A stretch of DNA of 64,000 bases from Globisporangium splendens (Eukaryota > Oomycota > Peronosporomycetes > Pythiales > Pythiaceae), in the NCBI GenBank assembly GCA_006386115.1, contig VFIW01000007.1, forward strand, positions 468,693 through 532,692. Reading direction: 5' to 3'. The translations under genes and the position numbers were made by a program. Shown here one piece after another: positions 12,410-23,547 of this stretch (its first letter is position 1; every line of letters starts with the position of its first letter). The notes beneath the pieces are model-generated. The model searched no databases. It was not told the DNA's origin and worked only from the letters and a program-made list of their open reading frames with translations.

Positions 12410-14214
12410 ATGTGCGGACGAGCGCGGTGCACGCTCTCGCGCGAGCAGGCAGCACAGGAGGCTGGTGTGGCACAAGAAGAGTTTATAAACGGCGACAAGT
12501 GTACGTACATGCAACAGCAGGTGCAGACAGCGCTCGTGGCTGCAGCTCCAACTGGAGATGTGAATGTGTAATGTTGCGCATTGCGCGTACTGATGCAAAT
12601 GTGTTTCCAGATAATCCCGTGGAGAACATGGGTCCAGGGCGATACGTGCCGATTGTGTATCAGGGACACACTGCAGGCGATTCGGAGAAGAATGCGAAGC
12701 ACAGTGCGACGCCGGCAAAGCACTTGGAAGCGATGCGGGTCCGTCGGTTGGTTTAAAATCCGGCTCAGTGCGAGCATTTGATGAGTAACTTAGCTCGTGC
12801 ATTTACTGTGCTATGCTGTGAGGAGCGTAGTGGGGATTGATTCCGTCGTTTACGAAGCCCGATGCGAAGCCCGATCATTTCATCATGTTCAACGCTCGGT
12901 GCGAAGACAAACGATCGTTGCACGCTGTGCATGATTCAAATTTAACGACTAAGTTATGCCTGCTACACTGGGTTATTGTAGCTCGGATACAGTGAAAGAG
13001 CGGCCGGCATTCAAGCGCCTCGTGGAACGCAAACGATGCGTCGTGATTTGCGATGGGTGTGTATGAGGCTCTGGTTTTATGAACAGAGTGCTGCCTATTG
13101 TAGTTTGATGCTGACCAGTGTGAAATTGTGGATCTCTTACGATGCCAGGTATTATGAATGGCAACAAGTCGATAAGAAGGAAAAGCAGCCGTACTATTTC
13201 CAGCGGCGGTCGGGTGTCATGAAGGTTTGCATATGGATGGTGAATTGATATGACAGTTGGGGAAATGTGGCTGATTGTTTGCTGTTTGCGAGCACGTAGT
13301 TTGCAGGGTTGTACGACACGTGGCGCAACAATGAAGGCGACGAAATGCACAGCTTTACGATTTTAACAACCGACATTGCGTCCGAGCTGAAATGGCTGCA
13401 CACGCGAATGCCGGTGCGAAACCTCTGCAATAGCTTTATTTTGTGCGTGATATTACGCAGGATCTAACCGTGCAGCATACTCTGTGATTAGGTGATCTTG
13501 ACGGAAGAAGGCTTGACTCGATGGCTTTCCGATGCCAAATTTGACAAAGTGAAGGATTTGTTGGTGCCGTGTCCAGTCAGTGATCTGCAGTGGTATCCTG
13601 TCGACAAACGAGTTGGATCCACAAAGTTCCAGAGCGAGGAGTGTGCCAAGAAAGTGGATATCAAGCATGCAGGTATGGCATGCGTTGCCCTCTTGCGTCC
13701 AGTATTGCCCATTTCTTGATCGTGTGGCTGACACCACACACACACAACACAAACTGTAGGAAATATCAAATCCTTCTTTGGCGCCAAGACTGAAAAGCGA
13801 GAGCCCACGGACGCTGACGCCAATGCCCAAGAATATGTAAAGCAAGAGAGCCCTGCCAATGCCAATGCTGAAGCAAGCATCAAGCCAGAGGAGCGTCCAA
13901 CGCAGCAAGGCACTCCGCAAACAACGACGCCGAAGAAGAAAGACAGCGCTGCATTCTTCTCATCGCCAGTGCGAAACTACGAGCGTCGCAGCGAAGCGGA
14001 CAAGAGCCCATTCAAGAGCAGCAGCAGCGCAGAAGGTTTCGTGAAGGCGTCATCTCTGCTGGCGAAGCGCCATGCGGATGGCGATGATCACAGTCCGCAA
14101 AAGAGCTTTTCGTCTCCATCAAAGCGCACGTCACCAAACAAAAAGCCCAAAACAGCGCACGCGAGGGACCCAAAACAAGGCACGCTCCACGCGTTTTTCC
14201 AGCCGAAGCACTGA
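12410..14214 (+). CDS. SRAP-domain abasic-site sensor, HMCES/YedK family, with C-terminal PIP box
   Basis: Family role: the N-terminal Cys forms a stable crosslink with abasic sites in single-stranded DNA at replication forks. Eight exons: 12410-12500, 12611-12738, 12831-12898, 12982-13056, 13149-13224, 13300-13413, 13492-13672, 13760-14214. They sum to 396 codons and every join is in frame. The protein starts MCGRARC with catalytic Cys2, then NMGPGRYVPIV, AMRWGLIPSFTKPDA, FNAR (Asn), CVVICDGYYEWQQVDK (Glu), FAGLYDTW, FTILTTDIASE and LHTRMPVIL (His). All four active-site residues are therefore present. The tail is Ser/Lys-rich and ends QGTLHAFFQPKH, a canonical PCNA-binding box at about residues 384-391. 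It is transcribed divergently from the large unrecognised gene, 246 bp away. Confidence 0.92.
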
Positions 14215-14617
14215 CTGTATGTGGGACACGCTATTTTCGGATTGCGTGCAAGAGAATGTTCACATCCTGTGAGATCGCATACCCTGTATAGTACGCTGTA
14301 GTTGATTGAATGACAATGTATATGAGTTGATCTCTGAAAGATGTTAAACAGTTGGTTTGTCTCCCCTCAGCCTCCCCCCATGTCAACCGCCAAGAAACCT
14401 GAGCTCTTCTCCTCATGACGCCATCATCAAACAGCACACACAAGGGACAAGAGTACCGCCAGCGACCCCGTGCGGAAGTTCAACGCTCGTGTACGCGCAC
14501 AGCCCCCAGCGCATAGTCCTCGCTGCATACGCGCACAGCCCCCTGTGTGTGCGTTCCTGACACCGCCTCGAGCCTGCTCCTCTAAACGTGGTCCGTGCCA
14601 CATCACAGTCAGCAAAG
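14215..14617. other. intergenic, SRAP gene to J-protein gene
   Basis: About 400 bp between two plus-strand genes. Near-repeats of gcgcacagcccc(c) occur at about 14497-14545. Nothing coding is recognisable. Confidence 0.45.
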
Positions 14618-15977
14618 ATGGAGATGAACAAGGGCGAAGCCGAGAAATGCCGCGACATCGGCAAGAAGTATCTGCGCGCAGGCAACTACAGGCAGGCGGT
14701 CAAGTTCTTTGAGAAGTCGCATCGCATGTACCCGCTCCCCGGGGTCGAAATGATGCGCGAGCGCGCATTGGAGGAGCTGAAGAAGGCGGAGGAAGCGACC
14801 TCGTCGGCTCCGACGTCTCCGCACCATGCGTCCGGCCATGGACACCATGGCGTGCGAAGACGAGAGAATGCGGCGCCAGCGTCAGAATCGGCGGCGCGTG
14901 CGGAAGACCCGGCGCGTCCGTACACGGCTGAACAAGTGCAGATCGTCAACAAGATCCGCGCGTGCAAGAACCACTACGAGGTGCTCGCGGTGCCGCAGGT
15001 CGCGGACGACAACGAGATCAAGAAGGCGTATCGCAAGGTAGGTTCAACTTCTTTGTTATGTTGTATGGACTCTTGTGTCTGCGCATCATACGCGGCTCTC
15101 TATATGAATCTCGGTGTGTGTGTTCATTACTTATTGTGCGTTTATTTGAATGCGTGCAACAGCTGGCGCTGAAGTTGCATCCTGACAAGAACAGCGCACC
15201 AGGCGCGGAAGATGCGTTCAAGGCTGTCGGAAAAGCGTTTACGGTCCTGAGCGACCCGGACAAACGCGCGCATTACGATCGATACGGCGACCGCGCGCCT
15301 GAGGTCACGTCCCACCGGCAGCAACGTCGGTATCAGAACGACGAAGTCAGTCCCGAGGAGATTTTCAACATGTTCTTTGGCGGCGGCTTCAATCCGAACC
15401 GCGGTCGGCGTCCGCAGCAGCGTGGGCATCCGTCTCAACATGGCGGTGGCCAGCAGCAGGACCAGCGCGGACCGATGGCGCAGCTGATGCAGTTCCTGCC
15501 GCTGCTGCTGATCTTCATGCTCTCGCTGATGTCGATCCCATCGTCGCCGGACGTCCCATTCAGGCGAGTCTATGTGCTGCACTATATCGTAGTAATGGAG
15601 AACAGCGATTGACAAATGTGCTGCTGCTGCTTTGTGACGACTTTAGCATGCAAGCGACGCCGCAGTACAACGTGCAGCGCACAACGCAGATGTCGAACGT
15701 GGTGAAGGGCATTCCGTACTACGTGGAGCGCGACTTTGAGCGCAAGTACACGAACCACTGGCGAGACCTCGCGCGAGTCGAGCAGATGGTCGAGCAGTAC
15801 CACATCAGCCGGTTATCGGACAACTGCGAGAACCTCAAGCTGAAGCAGAAGCGCATGATCTACCGCGCGCGCAACTCGAAGAGCGACGACCGCGAGGCCG
15901 CCATGCGTCAGGCGCTAGAGATGAAGATGCCGGCGTGCGAGCAGTTGCGCGCACTGCGTCGATCGAGACAGTATTAG
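14618..15977 (+). CDS. ER membrane J-domain protein, DNAJB12/DNAJB14/Hlj1 type
   Basis: Tail-anchored Hsp70 co-chaperone expected to face the cytosol and support ER-associated degradation. Exons 14618-15037, 15163-15563 and 15647-15977 give 383 residues. The N-terminus carries a short TPR-like segment (AEKCRDIGKKYLRAGNY). The J domain runs NHYEVLAVP...KKAYRK, then after the first intron LALKLHPDKN with an intact HPD motif. A Gly/Phe region (MFFGGGFNP) is followed by one strong membrane helix (MQFLPLLLIFMLSLM) and the family's C-terminal domain (GIPYYVERDFERKY, MIYRARNSKSDD). The second intron has the donor gcgagt instead of GT: only a GC-AG splice keeps PFS joined to MQATPQYNV in frame. Confidence 0.9.
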
Positions 15978-16473
15978 AAGAATCGTACATCCCCACCCTT
16001 TTGACCAGCCTCCTTCTATTTTTCCCCGCTCTGCTTTCGGGGATTGTGCGTATTTTGAACGAATAAAATGCATGCTTCTGGCAAATACGAAGTGCGTTAT
16101 GACGCTTATCTGTTACCGCATCACATTGCGATATTACGCATGAAGAGCGGTCTTATTGCTCATCGTAAAGGAGGCATAATCACCCGTTTCAAACTGCCAT
16201 TTCCGCATATTTCCCCATTTGTGTGCCACGCGGCCGTCTTTTGGCGCATTCTTATCAGAAGAGTGCCCCTCTCCCTCGCTTTAGTGCTATTTTCTCAAAA
16301 CAGTGCCCATTCCCTCGCTATAGTGTCCACACGCACTTGAAGTGATCATACATACAGAGGGGTGATTTTTTTCTTTCATTTTTCTCACACACTCGGTCTG
16401 TGCGACACCTTCTCCATACAAACTACAAGACAAACGCCAGCACAAGAGAAACAGAAGCTTCAAGCGCGAGTCC
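15978..16473. other. intergenic, J-protein gene to LFG-repeat gene
   Basis: About 500 bp. A possible promoter element near 16377 lies about 100 bp before the next start codon. No gene was seen. Confidence 0.45.
16377..16385 (+). promoter_or_regulatory. possible oomycete flanking promoter region (FPR) element
   Basis: The string CATTTTTCT fits the published oomycete FPR consensus CAWTTTNYY. It sits about 90 bp upstream of the ATG at 16474, where a transcription start would be expected. The preceding initiator half (TCAYTYY) is weak. Short motifs like this occur by chance, so this is suggestive only. Confidence 0.25.
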
Positions 16474-18703
16474 ATGGCGTCGAACGAGCTCGCGGCGATC
16501 CTCGCGCGGCGGCGCGCCAAGGCGGGCGGGGACGACGGCGATTCCGGCCCGGCGATCGCCAAGAGCAGCGACGTGCCGCCTCCCGCGGCCGCTCCCGCTG
16601 CGGAAAATGCGTCGGGATCTGCGGCGCCCCGTACGTCGATCGCGGAGCGCATCGCGCGGCTGAAGCAGCAAGGCGCGGCCGCTGCCGCATCTGAAGCTGC
16701 AGCGAATGGAGGCAGCGGTGGTGGAGGAGGCGGAGGATTCACGCCCGGCGCGCCGATGCCGCGCGCGATGCCGATCTTCGTGCCGCCACCGCGTCCAGCG
16801 TCGCCCCCGACGGATGCCAACAGTGCATCGTCGTTTAATGGGAATGGGTCATCGACTTCGGTGACGTCCACTGAGTCGACGGAAACGGCGAGTGAGGAAC
16901 CGGCGGCGCCGCGTATGTCGATGTCGGAGCGCATCAAACAGCTGCAAGGAAGTGGTGGCGGTATCAACGTGAATCCATTCGGCGCTGGCGGCGCACCGTA
17001 AGTGCTGGTTATCGCATCCCTTCGTGTACGTTTATCCTATTAGACGAATCTTTTCTGACGTGGATGCATCTCGTGTAGTGGTGGATATCGAAAACCAAGT
17101 TATGGCGGCGGAGGAAGCTCCATTATGACGACGGGCGATCAGTATGCGCACACACACTCGATGGGCATCGCGATGCCTGGAATGGGTGCAGCGATTCCGA
17201 TGCCTGGTCTCGCGAAAACGGGTACCCGCATCCCGGGTATGGCGGCGGAGGCGTCGGAAGAAGAAGCCACCGCATCTTTGGATGTTTCTCACGTAAGTCT
17301 CTCATATTTCGTGTCCGATTTATTCGCATGGCGTTGTGTTCATGACCGATACTGATTCCAATATCATTGTGTAGGCCACTATGACTCGAGCTACTGGACC
17401 AAAGCGTCGCGGCCCAACGAGAGCACCACCAGGAGCTGTCCGCATGCCGGTATCATACGGATTCTATGTAATTCGAAATCTCTCTGTGCTTGCTAATGGC
17501 TTAATCGCACTAATATTGTAGATGATGGGAGGACCCGTACTCGCTTCCAGCGACGACGTAAAAGAGGAATCGCCGACTGCCGCGGTGTCCAGTCCATCAC
17601 TGGAATCGCATGGCAGTACTTCGTCTCTCTTCGGAGTGAGTGAGCCAACTCCTGCTCCAATTGAAGCCAGTGTGCCTTCGGTGTCACTATTTCGTGACGC
17701 TGCACCCGCGACGTCACCGTCACCATCCACCACCACTGCGTATGAAGCATCCACAGCAACGTCCTCACTGTTCGGTTCTGCTGCTCCGTCGCAACCGGAG
17801 CCACAGCCACAGCCAGTCCATGTGCCGACGCCAGCTTCGGATGACGAGCCCGTGTCGCTTTTTGGAAACGATGCATCTTTCTCGGGACTCAGCATTGCGG
17901 ACACTAAGAAGGACGATATTGCTGCTCCTTCGTTTGCAGTTTCAAACGATTCATTTGAGTCTGTGTCGTTGTTTGGTGCTCCTGCAGCCCCAGAGGTCGC
18001 TCCTACTCCAGCCCCAGCACCAGTGCCGACTCCTGTTGAAGCTGTTCCTGCTCCAGTAGCTGCTCAGCCTGCTCCAGCTCCAGCAGTGTCCTACTCGGCT
18101 GCGCCGCCGCTCGTCGCACCCACTCCTGCGGCGCCACAACCTGCGCTCTTTGCACCTGCTCCGGTGCAAGCCGTGCAAGCGCCATCGGCTTCGTCGTCGT
18201 CTCTTTTCGGCTCCGCTGTTGGTCGCGCGAACGATGACTCAAGTGAGAGCGACTGGAGCGACGACGACGACGAGAGCAGCACTAAGCCGGGTGCAGCAGC
18301 GCACGCGCCGCCGCTCTTTGGTGCTGGGTCGATGCCGTCGTCCCATTCCTCGCACTCCTCCCTTTTCGCTGCACCAACTCCTGCTCCAGTTGCAGCGTCG
18401 CCAGCACCAACACCTGCGCCTTTACCTGCTTCTGCTCCGGTTGCGCACAGAGTCGATTCGTTCAGCGACAGTCTGTTTGGTGCCTCGCCTGCGACAACAA
18501 ACAGCAGCTACAGTGTTGCGCCTTCGTCTGCGGCTCCAACGCCTGTTGCTGTTGAAGCGCCTGCACCAGTGCCTGCCGCCGCGTTCGTGCCACCACCGCG
18601 TGCGCAGCCCTACACGTCGCTCTTTGGCGGCGACGACAGCAGCAGCGACGACGACAGCGATGACGAAGGCGGACTCTTTGGCACCGGCTTGCCGACGCGA
18701 TAA
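16474..18703 (+). CDS. disordered actin-capping-protein-interacting protein with LFG repeats, FAM21/CapZIP-like
   Basis: Four exons: 16474-16997, 17079-17292, 17375 to 17449 (or 17467), and 17522-18703. The product is about 664 residues and almost entirely low complexity. The N-terminus (NELAAILARRRAKAGG) and two copies of an (A/S)ERIxxL motif suggest short actin- or partner-binding helices. Joining exons 2 and 3 gives SHATMTRATGPKRRGPTR. From its His this matches the CPI consensus HxTxxRPKxxxRRxPT in spacing, with H, T, R, RR and PT kept and PK replaced by AT. The last exon has about nine LFG or LFA motifs in acidic, Ser/Pro-rich context, ending SSSDDDSDDEGGLFG. FAM21 (WASH complex) and CapZIP combine CPI motifs with disorder, but FAM21's globular head is absent. 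The exact family is unsure. Confidence 0.7.
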
Positions 18704-18958
18704 GGAGGAGGCGGAAGAAACGGATTTGCGCACAGCATACTTGTGTGCGTGTAGGTGTAATTCCATGCCAAATAAACGACGTGCAACTCATTGATATGCA
18801 TCGTTAGATGTCGTCAGGTAATATGTCACTTGGAGCACTTGCATTGTAAAGCAACTGGAATTTCGGATGAGCGCGTGGTGCTCATCGTATGAACTTCATT
18901 GGAGAGCAGAACCAGCGAGGCGAATGAAACACAGAAAGCATAAACGCACGACTGGCAC

Positions 18959-19774
18959 TTAGTCCTGATATTGCACCAGACCTCCGAGAGCCACACACGC
19001 GGCAACACCAGCCTTGCAGATCTCAAAGATCGCCATCATGATGGCTGCACGTTCTTCTTGGACTCCAAAGAGCCTTTCGACCACAAGTTCGACAGATAGA
19101 ATGAAGGCCACCAGAGAGGAGACCGAGGCTACCAAGAGGAGGCGCATGCAAACTGCTCTATCGTACAAGAGAACACACAAGCTCTGCTAGACTACTCAAC
19201 GTATTATACCATACTTGAGCTGCAGGACTTACCATGATTCTTTGTAAAAGTCGTCATTGCTTGTTGTGCAATACGAGGCATCTTCTCTGCTGCAAGTCCC
19301 ACACTTTCAGCGGCAGTCGATCGCTCAGGAGACTTGCTAATCTCTTTGACATCGGTGACCGATTTCGGAGTCGCTTTGTGTGGTAGCACGACCAAAACTT
19401 GAATTTCGTGCTCTCCAGGCTTGAAGTCCGCTTCAAAGTGCACCGGGTCATTCAGCCTCCAGCAAGGGTGCATCTCCACATAATGGCTGCTCAACTTGCC
19501 TTGCAAAACATCGCGCACATTGCGCTCGTCTTTCAACCACTGAGTCTCAAAGCTGCTCAGAGTGTTGAATACATTACGACATCTAATGATGAAACGAATT
19601 AGCCGACATGTCTGGATCCATCATGATCATTGGCGCTGCATCTTGAAGAAGAAGATTGCTTTCTGGATGATGTACATAGTAGTGTATTTGGTAGTACTTG
19701 ATTTTTGTAATTCTCTTTTGGACAACTGGGAACGAAAGTGCACGCGTGCACACAAGTTTCTGCACGCGCCGCAT
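18959..19774 (-). CDS. small membrane protein, unrecognised family
   Basis: Three exons, 19774-19698, 19582-19233 and 19152-18959, give 206 residues with all joins in frame. The introns are 115 bp (gtacta, branch ggctaattc, acceptor cattag) and 80 bp (gtaagt, acceptor gagcag). The first 110 residues are soluble-looking (TQWLKDERNVRDVLQGKL, GEHEIQVLVVLPHK). The C-terminal third has two likely membrane helices, LLLVASVSSLVAFILSVEL and IMMAIFEICKAGVAACVALG, with a short QYQD tail. I cannot assign a function. The 5' exon is the least certain part, chosen because its phase fits. Confidence 0.6.
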
Positions 19775-19942
19775 CCACACAGGAAGCAAAATGTGCTGTC
19801 GCTACGAAAACTATTAAGATATTCGCGTCATCGAGAGAGAGAGAGGCGCACGCAACGCGTGGCTGCAAATCGCCGGCCATCGCTTTCGTGTCGTTGTTGT
19901 TGCGCCTCACTCACATGCACAAAAAGATCGCGCTTGTGCTCA

Positions 19943-21028
19943 TTACCATTGCTGGAACGGCGCGAGCTTGTCTGTGTTGATGTAGAGCATGTCTTCGACC
20001 TGGAAGTAACGGCCCCAGAAGTACGCCTTGGAGCCGCCGACCGTGCCTTGGAGACCCTGGTTCGCGATCAGGCGCTGCACGGGCAGGTACGCCGGCGAGT
20101 CCGGGTGCAGGAACGTCTTGCGGTTGCGCGGCTTGTTGTACACGAGCATCGGGTGGATCGTGCTCAGCGACCCGTCGGCCTCGACCGCGACCTGGATCTT
20201 GTAGATCTCACCCATCGAGCCCTGCGCGTCGCCCTCCTCGCTCGTGGTCATGCGGATCACGGCCTGGTACGGGAACTCCTGCATCTTGGACGCAGGCTCA
20301 TCCAACTTGACGGGCAGCCACGACTGCTGCGTCGACTTGCCTTCTTCGTCTTGGTTGCTAGTACTACTCTCAAAGATGCGCTCTGACTTGGACTCGCCGC
20401 CAATCGTCATGAGCTGGATCTTGGTGCGCGTGAGCACACTCGACGTGGACGATACCGGGGTCTTTGTGGGCGAGTCGTCGCTGTCCGAGTCGTCGTCGTC
20501 CTCGCCGTGGGCTGCCACGGTCTCAAAGCCGAGTCTGCGCATAAACTTCTTGACGCGCTTTGTGGACACGTGCGTGAACTTGCCGCCGTGCGTGAGGATC
20601 TGCGCGTGCACGCGCTTGACGCCAAATTCCGGGTGCGCAAACTTGATCGCCTTGATCAGCGCAATGAGCTCGTCGCTGTCCACTTCTTCGCTCGGCGAGC
20701 GGATCGGCGTGTCGTGCTCGTGGCCTGGGTGGTCGGCGGCCGTGCCGAGACCGAGCTTGTGCAGGTAGCGCTGCACGCGCTTGATGTTGACACGAGCGTA
20801 GTTGCCACCCATGTCGTGGATCTTGTCGTGCACACGCTTGAAGCCATACTCCGGGTGCTCGGTCTTGATCTGGATGAGCAGCGCCGTGAGCTCGTCGCCG
20901 GGGATCAGGTCCTCCTTGGCGGGTGACGGCGCGCCGGCAGAGTGCGGCGGCGACCTAGCCGGCGTCTTCTTGTGCACGGGCGACGCCGCAGGTGCCACGG
21001 GTGACTTGTGCTGCTTGCCGACGACCAT
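19943..21028 (-). CDS. protein with tandem transposase-type HTH repeats (HTH_21-like), unknown function
   Basis: Intronless, 361 residues; the start was chosen at MVVGKQHKSPVAP. After a Pro/Ala/Lys-rich N-terminus come two copies of a roughly 50-residue unit. Repeat 1 contains HPEYGFKRVHDKI...VNIKRVQRYLHKLGL and repeat 2 contains HPEFGVKRVHAQI...VSTKRVKKFMRRLGF. This pattern (hPxyGxkRvhxxI...VxxKRVxrxmrxLG) is that of the HTH_21 domain found before the integrase core in IS3-family transposases. No integrase catalytic core follows. Instead there is an acidic linker and a globular C-terminal half (FPYQAVIRMTTSEEGD, FWGRYFQVEDMLYIN). Seen: the duplication and the motif. Inferred: DNA or other nucleic-acid binding. 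It may be a domesticated transposase fragment. Confidence 0.75.
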   Translation of the reverse strand: MVVGKQHKSPVAPAASPVHKKTPARSPPHSAGAPSPAKEDLIPGDELTALLIQIKTEHPEYGFKRVHDKIHDMGGNYARVNIKRVQRYLHKLGLGTAADHPGHEHDTPIRSPSEEVDSDELIALIKAIKFAHPEFGVKRVHAQILTHGGKFTHVSTKRVKKFMRRLGFETVAAHGEDDDDSDSDDSPTKTPVSSTSSVLTRTKIQLMTIGGESKSERIFESSTSNQDEEGKSTQQSWLPVKLDEPASKMQEFPYQAVIRMTTSEEGDAQGSMGEIYKIQVAVEADGSLSTIHPMLVYNKPRNRKTFLHPDSPAYLPVQRLIANQGLQGTVGGSKAYFWGRYFQVEDMLYINTDKLAPFQQW

Positions 21029-23547
21029 CGTGGCGTGTAGAGAGTGTGTGGATGTGTGGTGGTGAGAGGGCGGGGCGGGGCGCTTGCTGCAGGTCGAGGC
21101 AAAACCAAGTGTGAGCGCTGGTGCAATGCGCCGCAAATGCCGCAGATGAGCTCCTCAAGCAAGCTAAAGAGACAACACAACGGACAGATGCAGGACCTTT
21201 TTTGTTTGTGGTTCTTCGACAAACGCACTTAGTCCCTTTGACAACCGAACTTAGCCGAGACAATCCATACAAATTGACAGTCAATAGCTTTGATAAGTTG
21301 CAAATTGAGGGGCGATTGGCTCACTGGCCTGATTGCATTTCGTGGAACCCTGACGCCAGCTGCGCAAAGGCTCAAGACAGTCAAGTTTGGTGGCAAGCGG
21401 CCAGCTGAACACACAGGAAGATATCTTTCGGGTTTTGTATGGGAATTTGTATGCTGCATACACTTCGTCTCGAACTCGACTGGACAGGCCACAAGCGTTG
21501 TGAAGCCAAAGACGAGGCAGATGAGGTCTGGGTCCTGTTTTTTCACCTCTTTTTTTTCGCTGCTGCGATTTCTCAGTTGTACGAAACAAATTCAAGCAGC
21601 CAACCACATTGACGACCGAGGGAGCGAGCGGGTGGCTGTGGATCGCAGCTCAACAAGATCGACAAGATCTCCACCCATTGCAGTGCGTGCGTTGCACTGC
21701 AATGCCCCAGTTCGGCTTTCGATGGAAACGCAAAAGCCGAGGCGTGTCGGACCAAAGACAAGCTGAGTTCGTCCATTGCCATTAGGAGGAGGAGCCAGTG
21801 TGCGATTGTGAGGAGTGGGATCGACTGGAGTTGATAATTCTGGAGAGCGTGGTGTCGTCATGGCTTTGGGGCCATTCATCACAGTGTAGAGGACTGTTGG
21901 CCTCATGATAGGAGAGCACGTGTGTGAGTGTGTGTGTGTGTGTGGTTTTAAGTGAGTTCTTTTCTATAGTTTTCGCGCTTCAAGCTGCGGTTAAAGCCTT
22001 GGATGCAGAAAATGAGGAGCTCTTTTACAGTATACGCCTTTATTTTCTGATTGTGCCAAAAGCGGGATCTCTGTGCATCATTGCGTTGTGCGTTGCGGAT
22101 CGCATTTGCCGTTTGCGCCGAATTAACTGAGAAAGCTTGCCGCCCCAAAGTGTACAGTTTTGTGATCTGATGTGGTTTTTCGCCTAACGGATCCCTTTGT
22201 AAAATAGCCGCCCTTTCTGATTGCACGACAAATATGTTGGACATGGGATAAACCAGCAAGTCGATACTTCAGAAGTGCCTGGTAAGCACGAGTAGGCATT
22301 TTGAGAGGGAGTGCGGTAGTGGCGTCGTCGTTTCTTGTCTCGGCGTTCAGCAGCCATTCAAGTGCACGACTGACTGGCTGACACTTCTTTCTTTCTCCGA
22401 GATTCCCCACACTTTGATGCACATGTCTCCTGTTAGAAGTACGTGGCGTGGAGACTCTGGACAGTGCAGGCTGAGCAGGATATGCCAAAGATCGCTTTTC
22501 ACAAGTACTGCATTGGAAACGTACAGTAGACTGAAGTATGCAATTTATCAGAACTCTCTCCACAAAAAATGCGTTACAAAAAAACAAGAAAAATATCCTG
22601 ACAAGCTCAAAATTTAACGACCAAACTATCCAGTCCCACTACCTTGCTGTTTCTATGAACAATCAGACGATAACGTGTATGAACTTTGAGAGTCCTGCTT
22701 GCTTGTTCGGTTGTGAGTGTTTGGTGCTCCTCTCCTTTGTTTTTCGTTTGTGGCACTGGGTGATTGGAGGCATCCCACTCTCCTGACTCTTTTTGGCTCA
22801 TCGTGAGAGATTACAGATGTCCCTCACAGCCACGACAGACAAACACAATAGCCTTTGACAAGCGCTTTACTCCATATGATCGCCTTCAAGAGGGCTTTGA
22901 TTGCATTCTGCGTCTGCATGACGAAACACTTGTGCAATTGCACAACCTTTCACATGTAATAATTGGCAGCTACGACACGATGAGCATTTCAATACAAATC
23001 AGACAACCAGCATTTTTGGGAGTCGTCTCGCATCAATGCCTTCATACGTTTGAGATGCCAGATCCCAGTACCGTACTATATGTTTACTCTCCTCTGCTGT
23101 CCCGTACGTTCCGTATACCACTCTCCGGAAGTAATGTATTCTATTTGACGTCAGTGAAGTAATTTATCGGCTTTCCCCCCCTTCCACACGAGCTATTCAG
23201 TCGGTTCGGCGGTGGAAAGATTACGGCGGCGCAAGTCAGTCGATCAGGCGATTCCGGCATTCCTTACTGGTACATTTACGTTCGGCACAGCTCAAAGAGA
23301 GAGAGAGCGACTCACACGCGCGTGGGAGGGAAGAAGGAAGGAAGGCAGCGTCTCACTCATCACCCCCGTCGTTCATTCCCGCGTTCGTCCCTTTGGTTCC
23401 CCAAAGGATCAGTAGAGAGAGAGAGAAACCGCGTTCGTGTAGTCACTACCCGTCGACTGCGTGAGTGACCCGCCTGCCCTTTACGCAAAAGAAAGCACAA
23501 GACGAGGAAGAGCGCGAAGGCCAATTTGGTGATAGACGTCGGAGAGG
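21029..23547. other. 2.5 kb without a confident gene; weak coding islands
   Basis: Parts of this stretch look AT-richer than the flanking coding sequence. Open frames that could be exons are 21876-21592 (-, begins MNGPKAMTTPRSPEL), 22587-22123 (-, contains AYQALLKYRLAGL) and 22764-23162 (+, contains RFTPYDRLQEGFDCILRL). None has a recognisable domain and I could not link them by convincing splices. A (TG)n run lies at about 21921-21943 and a GA-rich tract at about 23300-23430 precedes the next gene. Confidence 0.35.
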
